Below, in pieces: positions 58,391 to 64,000 of a stretch of 64,000 nt of DNA; position 1 is the stretch's first letter, and each line of letters starts with the position of its first letter. The stretch covers positions 1 to 64,000 of the forward strand of contig NZ_JALOCH010000011.1 in assembly GCF_023227875.1 (NCBI RefSeq), read 5' to 3'. The position numbers and the translations under genes are program-made. Under the pieces are notes generated by a model, which saw nothing but the letters and a program-made list of their open reading frames with translations, made no database searches and was not told the DNA's origin. Source of the stretch: Methanoregula sp. (lineage in GTDB: Archaea; Halobacteriota; Methanomicrobia; Methanomicrobiales; Methanospirillaceae).

Positions 58391-59884
58391 TCACGCATTC
58401 CCGGTATACACGAAGTCGATATAACCCCGGTACGGGTCGGTGGCAAGCAGCCGTACGCGGACCTTCTGGCCCACCCGCAGGCCCTGCTGGCCTTCCATAA
58501 CCCGCCCTTCCGCTGGCGGAGTAGTGAGCCGGACGTACGTGCCTTTCTCGGATGCGCCGGTGACAAGACCGGTGAAGACCTTCCCGACCTGGTCGCGGAG
58601 GAGAACGGCTGCTGCCGCCTTCCGCATGAACCGCTCGGCCTTCTTGGACTGCTTCTCCTGCCCGGTCAACCAGAGGCAGAGGTCCTCAAGCTCCTGCCCG
58701 GTATAGGGGCTGGGCCTCTTGTCGATGACGGATTTAATGAGCCTCTGGATGATGAGATCAACATAACGCCGGTTCGGGGCGGTTCCGTGGGTGTAATCGG
58801 TGACCGCGAGCGCAAAGTGGCCGATCGGGTCAGTGCCGGGCTGGAGCATCGCATACTCACCCGGGCCCATCAGTTTGACGATCGTAAGGGAAAGATCGGG
58901 GAAGCGCTCGGGATCGGCCTTCTTCTGTGCTGTAAGGAACCGGGCCAGTGCCTGCACATCCGGCTGGGCCGGCAGCTTCTCGCCAAGGGCATCGGCAACA
59001 AGGACGATCCCTTCCCAGTTCTTCGGCACCCGCACCACCCGTTCGATCCGGGGGATGCCGGCGTTCGAGAGGAAGGTCATCATTGTCCGGTTCGCGGCCA
59101 CCATGAACTCCTCGATGATAGAGCGGGCCGCGTTCATCTCGATCACGTTGAGTTCTTTGATCACTCCTTTCTCGTAGATTGCCTGCGCCTCGATCGTCTG
59201 GAGGTCAAGTGCCCCCTGCCCGGTCCGCTGCTGCCGCAGGCGCACGGCCGCCTCGTGCTGCAACCGGATCTGTTCAGCAAGACCAGGGATGGCGCGGACA
59301 TTCTCCGGTTCCGGCCCGGTCCCCTCGAGCCATGCCCCAACCTGCTCGTACACGAGTTTGGCATGGTTGGTAACGAATGCACGGCGGATGGTCCCGTACC
59401 GGATGGTGCCATCTGTAAGCACCCGGTAGTCAGCGACCATGGCAGCGCAGTCTTTCCCCGGCAGGAGCGAGGTGATCCCCGCCGAGAACTTTAAGGGAAG
59501 CATAGGGAAGGTCACGATATCGAGGTATATCGATGCCCCGTTGTGAGCCGCATGTTTGTCGGTACGTGAACCTTTCGGCACCCATGTGTCTACATCCGCG
59601 ATCGCGACCTGCACATGGATCTCCCCGTTCTCCCCCTTCTCACAGTACTCCATCTGGTCGAGGTCCATCGAGTCAAAATTGTCGATCGACGACCAGAGGA
59701 GTGCCCGCAGGTCCTGTGCGTTATACCGGGACAGGGACCGGTTGTCGCCATCGACCGCGCTCACTTCACGCATCACGGCGTTCTCGAACTTCGGCCGGAA
59801 CCCGTATTTCTTCATGGCATCCCATGCGATCGCTTCCATGTCGATCTGCTTGCCGCCTCGTCGTACTGGGGGTTTTCTGCTCAT
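58391..59884 (-). CDS. RNB-domain exoribonuclease (RNase II/R family)
   Basis: The 497-residue enzyme has the RNB catalytic domain: SIDNFDSMDLDQMEYCEK with Asp ligands (about 67-84), VQVAIADVDTWVPKGSRTDKHAAHNGASIYL, and the RNase II/R-type ALAVTDYTHGTAPNRRYVDLIIQRL near residue 360-390. A C-terminal S1-like domain (KVFTGLVTGASEKGTYVRL...) follows, but the N-terminal cold-shock domains of bacterial RNase R are missing. Enzymes of this family are patchy in archaea. It degrades RNA 3'-5'. Single gene. Confidence 0.9.
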   Translation of the reverse strand: MSRKPPVRRGGKQIDMEAIAWDAMKKYGFRPKFENAVMREVSAVDGDNRSLSRYNAQDLRALLWSSIDNFDSMDLDQMEYCEKGENGEIHVQVAIADVDTWVPKGSRTDKHAAHNGASIYLDIVTFPMLPLKFSAGITSLLPGKDCAAMVADYRVLTDGTIRYGTIRRAFVTNHAKLVYEQVGAWLEGTGPEPENVRAIPGLAEQIRLQHEAAVRLRQQRTGQGALDLQTIEAQAIYEKGVIKELNVIEMNAARSIIEEFMVAANRTMMTFLSNAGIPRIERVVRVPKNWEGIVLVADALGEKLPAQPDVQALARFLTAQKKADPERFPDLSLTIVKLMGPGEYAMLQPGTDPIGHFALAVTDYTHGTAPNRRYVDLIIQRLIKSVIDKRPSPYTGQELEDLCLWLTGQEKQSKKAERFMRKAAAAVLLRDQVGKVFTGLVTGASEKGTYVRLTTPPAEGRVMEGQQGLRVGQKVRVRLLATDPYRGYIDFVYTGNA

Positions 59885-60196
59885 GGCTGATCAGCAGACT
59901 GTCTGTTGTTCTCCCTTATGTCCTGATCGGCCCTGACATCGCGATCTGCACTGGATGCGAAATCAGGAGAATTTCAGCCAGATTTTTCCAATAAACTGCC
60001 GGCTGGTTTATGTAAACGGGAGGATAAGTACCTCCCACAATGCCGCCGTGTGACCCGCTGAATAGTGTGGCCCATAACATCCTTCGCATGAGAGGATGGG
60101 ACCGAAATGCACGGCATTTCCCGTCCCTGAACTGATCTTCCCGTCGATTATAAAAATAATTAAAAAAAAGGTTCCATAATCCGGGTGTTCAGGCGA
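59885..60196. other. Intergenic region before the sensor kinase
   Basis: No gene seen. A perfect inverted repeat GGGAGG-ATAAGTA-CCTCCC lies at 60018-60036. A TATA box (GATTATAAAAATAATT, about 60147-60162) lies 35-50 nt before the ATG at 60197 of the kinase gene. Confidence 0.55.
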
Positions 60197-62353
60197 ATGT
60201 TTACGATCCTCTATGTGGATGACGAACCAGACCTGCTGGTGCTGGGCCGTCAGTTCCTGGAACGTTCGCCTGAGTTCAGGGTCCTTCCCATGGCCTCCGC
60301 ACCGGAAGCGCTTGCATCCCCCGGGATCACGTGCTGCGATGCGATTGTCTCGGATTACCAGATGCCGGATATGAACGGGATCGAATTCTTAAAAGCTGTG
60401 AGGGAGCGGCATGGCGACATCCCGTTCATCCTCTTCACCGGGCGGGGCCGGGAAGAGATTGTGATCCAGGCAATCAACAACGGCGCGGACTTCTACCTCC
60501 AGAAAGGCGGGGATGCAATGGCGCTGTTTGCGGAACTGGAACACAAGATCCGGCAGGCCGTGGCCCGTCGCCAGGCGGAGCACTTGCTCGTGGAATCGGA
60601 GAAACGCCTTGCCGATATCATCAACTTCCTGCCTGATGCCACGTTTGCCATCGACAGGGAAGGCCGGGTCATTGCCTGGAACCGCGCAATCGTGGAGATG
60701 ACCGGGGCGAGTGCCGCGGAGATGCTCGGCATGGGCGATCACGAGTACACGATACCGTTCTACGGCGACCGCCGGACGGCCCTGATCGACATGGTCTTCG
60801 AGCCGGACGAGGTGCTTTCGCAGCACTACACCCATATCAGCCGCAGCCGGGGGATCCTTACCGGGGAGACCACAATCTCCACGCCCGATGGCAGGTGCCG
60901 CATCCTCATGGCTACTGCACGGCCGCTCTATGACCGGGATGGCGGGATCGCCGGTGCGATCGAATCTCTCCGGGATATCTCCGGTATGAGAGACGCGGAA
61001 GAGGCGCTCCGGGCAAGCGAGGAGAAATACCGGCTGGTCGTGGAGCACAGCCAGGACGCGATCTATATCCACCGGTCCGACCGGGTGCTCTTCGCCAACA
61101 ACCGGGCTGCAGAACTCACTGGTTACACCCACGATGAACTCATGGCGATCCGGCTCTGGGACCTCGTGCACCCGGATGACCGGGCCGGCCTCATGGAGAA
61201 CGCGAAGAAGCGTTTTGCCGGTGAGGATATCTCCCCGGGGTTCACTGCCCGGCTCATAACAAAGGACGGCCCGATCATTCCCTGCGAATTTTTCGTGGAC
61301 CTCATCGACTACCTGGGTGCCCCCGCGATCCTCGGGATTGCCCGGGACATCAGGGTGCGCAAAGAGGCCGAGGACTCGCTCCGGGCAAGCGAGGCCCGGT
61401 TCCGGGAACTGTCGGAACTCCTTCCCCAGATCATCTTCGAGACGGACAGGGACGGCCGGGTCACGTTCGTGAACCGCCATGCCCGCACGGTGACAGGACT
61501 AACGACGGACGACATCGACCGGGGCTATACCGTCTTTGACTTCATTGCCGACAATGACCATGTGCGGGCACAGGAGAGCATAGGGAAGATCATCCGGGGA
61601 GAACCAATCGAACACCACGAGTACGACGTGAAACGCCATGACGGCACCCCCTTCACGGCCCTCATCTATGCAGCCCCCATCCTCAACGACGGGACCTTTA
61701 CCGGGTTACGTGGGGTGGTCGTTGATGTCTCCGAGTGGAAACGGGCAGAGGAGGCACTCCGCAAGAGCGAGGAGCGGTTCCAGATAGCCCTCGAGGCATC
61801 GAATATCGGGCTGTTCGACTGGGACATGGTGACGGGCAAGTCCTATATCAGCCCACACTATCTCACCGTGCTCGGCTATGCACCCGGAGGAGATGCGGAT
61901 ATGTATGACACCTGGCTCTCCTGCGTGCACCCGGACGACCGGGATCAAGCATCCCGAATTATCAACGAATACCGCGAAGGGAAACGCGGGGACCACGAGA
62001 TCGAGTTCCGGCTCATGGCAAAGAACGGGGACTGGAGGTGGATCATGAACAGGGCGAAGATCGCTGCCAGGGACGCCAACGGGAAACCGCTGAGGCTGGT
62101 CGGGATATACAAGGATATCACCGGCAGGAAACAGGGAGAGGTAGCGCTCCGCGAGAGCGAGGACAAGTACCGCCATATCCTCGAAAACCTGCAGGACGCC
62201 TACCTCCGTATGAACCGGGACTGGGTCCTCACCATGGTAAACCCGTCTGCTGCCCGTATCTACGGGTACCGGTCCCCGGACGAGATGATCGAATATCGAT
62301 CTCGTCCCTGTTCCGCTATCCTGCGCAGATGGACCGGGTCCAAGAACTCTTAA
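60197..62353 (+). CDS. Receiver-multi-PAS sensor protein, 5' part of a frameshifted histidine kinase
   Basis: From ATG 60197 the protein has a receiver domain (about 1-125; FTILYVDDEPDLL, SDYQMPDMNGIEFL with phospho-acceptor Asp, FILFTGRGREEIV) and then five PAS domains joined by short coiled linkers (RASEEKYRLVVEHSQDAI, RASEARFRELSELLPQII, RKSEERFQIALEASNIGLF, RESEDKYRHILENLQDAYL). The frame ends at TAA 62351 soon after PDEMI, in the middle of the last PAS. Comparison with the other frame shows one base missing near 62290. Start GTG at 60185 is also possible. The intact protein would sense signals in the cytoplasm; no membrane segment is seen. Confidence 0.85.
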   Translation: MFTILYVDDEPDLLVLGRQFLERSPEFRVLPMASAPEALASPGITCCDAIVSDYQMPDMNGIEFLKAVRERHGDIPFILFTGRGREEIVIQAINNGADFYLQKGGDAMALFAELEHKIRQAVARRQAEHLLVESEKRLADIINFLPDATFAIDREGRVIAWNRAIVEMTGASAAEMLGMGDHEYTIPFYGDRRTALIDMVFEPDEVLSQHYTHISRSRGILTGETTISTPDGRCRILMATARPLYDRDGGIAGAIESLRDISGMRDAEEALRASEEKYRLVVEHSQDAIYIHRSDRVLFANNRAAELTGYTHDELMAIRLWDLVHPDDRAGLMENAKKRFAGEDISPGFTARLITKDGPIIPCEFFVDLIDYLGAPAILGIARDIRVRKEAEDSLRASEARFRELSELLPQIIFETDRDGRVTFVNRHARTVTGLTTDDIDRGYTVFDFIADNDHVRAQESIGKIIRGEPIEHHEYDVKRHDGTPFTALIYAAPILNDGTFTGLRGVVVDVSEWKRAEEALRKSEERFQIALEASNIGLFDWDMVTGKSYISPHYLTVLGYAPGGDADMYDTWLSCVHPDDRDQASRIINEYREGKRGDHEIEFRLMAKNGDWRWIMNRAKIAARDANGKPLRLVGIYKDITGRKQGEVALRESEDKYRHILENLQDAYLRMNRDWVLTMVNPSAARIYGYRSPDEMIEYRSRPCSAILRRWTGSKNS

Positions 62354-63186
62354 TGAAGGACGGGAATGTCAGTGACCTCTCCTGGGAGGGAGTGCGTAAG
62401 GATGGCTCGTTCTTCTGGGTATCGATCAGCGTCCAGGTACTGCGGGACTGCGGGGGGAATGTAATCGGCACCGAGGCGATCTCGCGGGATATCACGGAAA
62501 GAAAGACAATGGAGCACGCGGTCCGGGAGACCAACCGGAAGCTCAACCTCCTCAACAACATCACCCGGCACGATGTGATCAACCAGCTGACGGCCCTGCA
62601 GGGGTATATCCAGCTCGCGGAGACGAAGAAACCCGACCCTGTCGTGATGGATTACCTGAAACGGATCGCGGAAGCCGCCGACAAGGTCGGGCGACAGATC
62701 GCGTTCACCCGGGACTACCAGGAGCTGGGCGACAAGGCCCCGTCCTGGTTCGCGCTCGATAAAGTCATGGCTACAGCATCGGGCATGACTGTGCCGGTCC
62801 GGCTCTCCGGCACATGCCGGGCAGTCTCTGTCCTTGCCGACCCGATGCTCGAGCGGGTCTTTTTCAACCTCTTCGAGAACGCGGTCCGACACGGGAGGAG
62901 CGTGACGGGGATCACTGTCCGCTGCGAGAAAAAACCCGGGGGCCTGCTCGTGATTGTCGAGGACGACGGGGTGGGGGTCAAGCCGCAGGAGAAGGAGAAG
63001 ATCTTCACCAAGGGCTACGGGAAGAACACGGGCTTTGGCCTCTTTTTGACAAAAGAGATCCTCGCGATCACCGGGATCACGATCCGCGAGACCGGCACCT
63101 TCGGGAAGGGCGCCCGGTTCGAAATGCTGGTGCCCAGGGCGGCGTACCGGATGCCAGACAAGAAGAAAGGATCCAAAGAAAAATAA
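62353..63186 (+). CDS. Histidine kinase, 3' part of the frameshifted sensor kinase
   Basis: The frame continues the last PAS (SLFRYPAQMDRVQELLMKDGNVSDLSWEGVRKDGSFFWV...ITERK) and adds a HisKA-like helix with the putative phospho-His (LNLLNNITRHDVINQLTALQGYIQLAE) and a HATPase domain (FFNLFENAVRHG, VEDDGVGV, GFGLFLTKEILAITGI). Coding similarity starts about 60 nt upstream of this ATG. The TAA of the 5' part and this ATG overlap as TAATG, so re-initiation could still yield a kinase lacking most PAS domains. Confidence 0.82.
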   Translation: MKDGNVSDLSWEGVRKDGSFFWVSISVQVLRDCGGNVIGTEAISRDITERKTMEHAVRETNRKLNLLNNITRHDVINQLTALQGYIQLAETKKPDPVVMDYLKRIAEAADKVGRQIAFTRDYQELGDKAPSWFALDKVMATASGMTVPVRLSGTCRAVSVLADPMLERVFFNLFENAVRHGRSVTGITVRCEKKPGGLLVIVEDDGVGVKPQEKEKIFTKGYGKNTGFGLFLTKEILAITGITIRETGTFGKGARFEMLVPRAAYRMPDKKKGSKEK

Positions 63187-63273
63187 CGAGAACTCCCCGG
63201 CCTTCACGGGAAATCTTCCCGACTGTAACCATCAAGAGGCATGTCAGCGAACAACCTCATCAGGTAACCAGAG

Positions 63274-63950
63274 ATGGCACCCCGCCGGATTCTCATTGTT
63301 GATGATGGGGGCAATTATCGCAGCCGATCTCAAGGAGACGCTGATCGACCTTGGGTAAACGGTCATCGCAATCGCCAAGTCCGGGGAGACGGCTCTTGAA
63401 AACGCGGGGGAGACCCGGCCCAACCACGTCCTCATGGACATTCGCCTCTCCGGTACCATAGACGGCATCGAAGCCGCCGGTCAGATCCATGCGAGATATG
63501 GCATCCCCGTGATATTTCTCACCGCGTGTGCGGATACCCCCTTCACCCAAGGTGTTTTACAACCTTGTCGACAACGCGGTGCGTCACGGTACCACCCTTA
63601 CACAGGTTTCGTTCCGGTGCGAATGGCACAATGATATAATCAGAATTATATGCGAAGACAACAGCGTGGGTGTCCCGGTGATCCTGAAACGGGGCATCTT
63701 CAACCGCGAATATTTCAAGAATACCGCCTTTGGCTTGAACCTGTCCCGCGAGATCCTTGCCATCACCGCTCTTTCCATTGTTGAAACCGATGAGCAGGGG
63801 AAAGGGGCGAGGTTCGAGATTGTCGTGCCTAAAGGGGCGTACCGGTTGCCGGAGGCGAAGGCGCAGAACGAGGGCAAAAGAGTCCGGGACAATCTCATCC
63901 GGGGTCGTTTCAAAAATTATAATATGTCGACACCCTTTTTAAGTCATTAA
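63274..63950 (+). pseudogene. Decayed response regulator-histidine kinase
   Basis: ATG 63274 begins a receiver domain MAPRRILIVDD, but after GATGAT the frame shifts: the continuation AIIAADLKETLIDLG lies in another frame, then a TAA (about 63355) interrupts it where a Tyr codon is expected. TVIAIAKSGETALENAGE, HVLMDIRLSGTIDGIEAAGQIHARYGIPVIFLTA complete the receiver. Directly after about 63540 the sequence jumps, in a third frame, to the HATPase part KVFYNLVDNAVRHG, AFGLNLSREILAITALSIVETDEQGKGARFEIVVPKGAYRLPEA; the His-kinase middle is deleted. It resembles the neighbouring kinase and is probably an old paralogue. Confidence 0.85.
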
Positions 63951-64000
63951 TAAGGTTATAATTAGTGTATTTGGTCGTATTTACCCGGGGCCCGATGGAG

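Noticed and set aside
1..64000. CRISPR array
   Set aside because: No regularly spaced identical direct repeats and no cas-like genes were found.

Overview
The window is chromosomal DNA from a hydrogenotrophic methanogenic archaeon, most probably Methanomicrobiales and close to Methanoregula; the genus is inferred from protein character, not from a search. The evidence is an frhADGB F420-reducing hydrogenase operon, the methyl-CoM reductase component A2 gene (atwA), mptA, a DUF3821-type S-layer glycoprotein, and archaeal information-processing genes (Nop5/fibrillarin, Cbf5, aEF1-beta, RpoL, aIF2-beta, archaeal SRP RNA). Many genes have a TATA-like box 25-35 nt before the start codon, as in leaderless archaeal transcripts.

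Layout. 1-2.6 kb: S-layer gene running off the left edge. 3.1-9.6 kb: thymidylate synthase, tRNA-Gln, the nop5-flpA-DUF1614 operon, a TctA-like permease, hemD-cbf5, tRNA-Ser. 9.55-10.06 kb: an odd non-coding block of alternating G- and C-runs. 10-13.3 kb: iorA-iorB-DNA methyltransferase operon and tRNA-Ile. 14-17.4 kb: DtxR-like regulator plus a CbiQ-CbiO-CbiM-small membrane protein ECF Ni/Co transporter. 17.4-25 kb: MtaB-type methylthiotransferase, nadX-nadC, HEAT protein, two small HTH regulators, a PLD-domain exoprotein, an MfnE-like kinase, zinc ribbon and EF1-beta. 25-36.6 kb: mdh preceded by the SRP RNA, a zinc-ribbon methyltransferase-like protein, two tRNAs, M24 peptidase and map, AAA ATPase, MBL hydrolase, rpoL, aIF2-beta, flavodoxin, ilvC, mptA. 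36.9-40.6 kb: frhADGB.

41-52.9 kb is the most unusual part. A set of minus-strand operons encodes three NifX/NifB-like small proteins, two DUF5320 peptides, two ferredoxin-MinD ATPases, an Mrp/NBP35 Fe-S carrier, AtwA, two DUF134 regulators, a Cys/His-rich peptide and four paralogues of a small HTH-like protein. Five promoters here carry the same palindromic element (TTATGCGCATATGAGTAA, core TATGCGCATA, one copy degenerate), which predicts a local regulon tying Fe-S/metal handling to methyl-CoM reductase activation. A ~300-bp structured repeat follows two of the four HTH-like paralogues.

52.9-64 kb: RNase J, a TerY-P-like triad (VWA, PP2C phosphatase, membrane kinase with helix-hairpin-helix), an RNB-domain exonuclease, a multi-PAS sensor kinase split by a one-base frameshift, and a decayed response regulator/kinase. 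No CRISPR array, transposase or integrase was seen.
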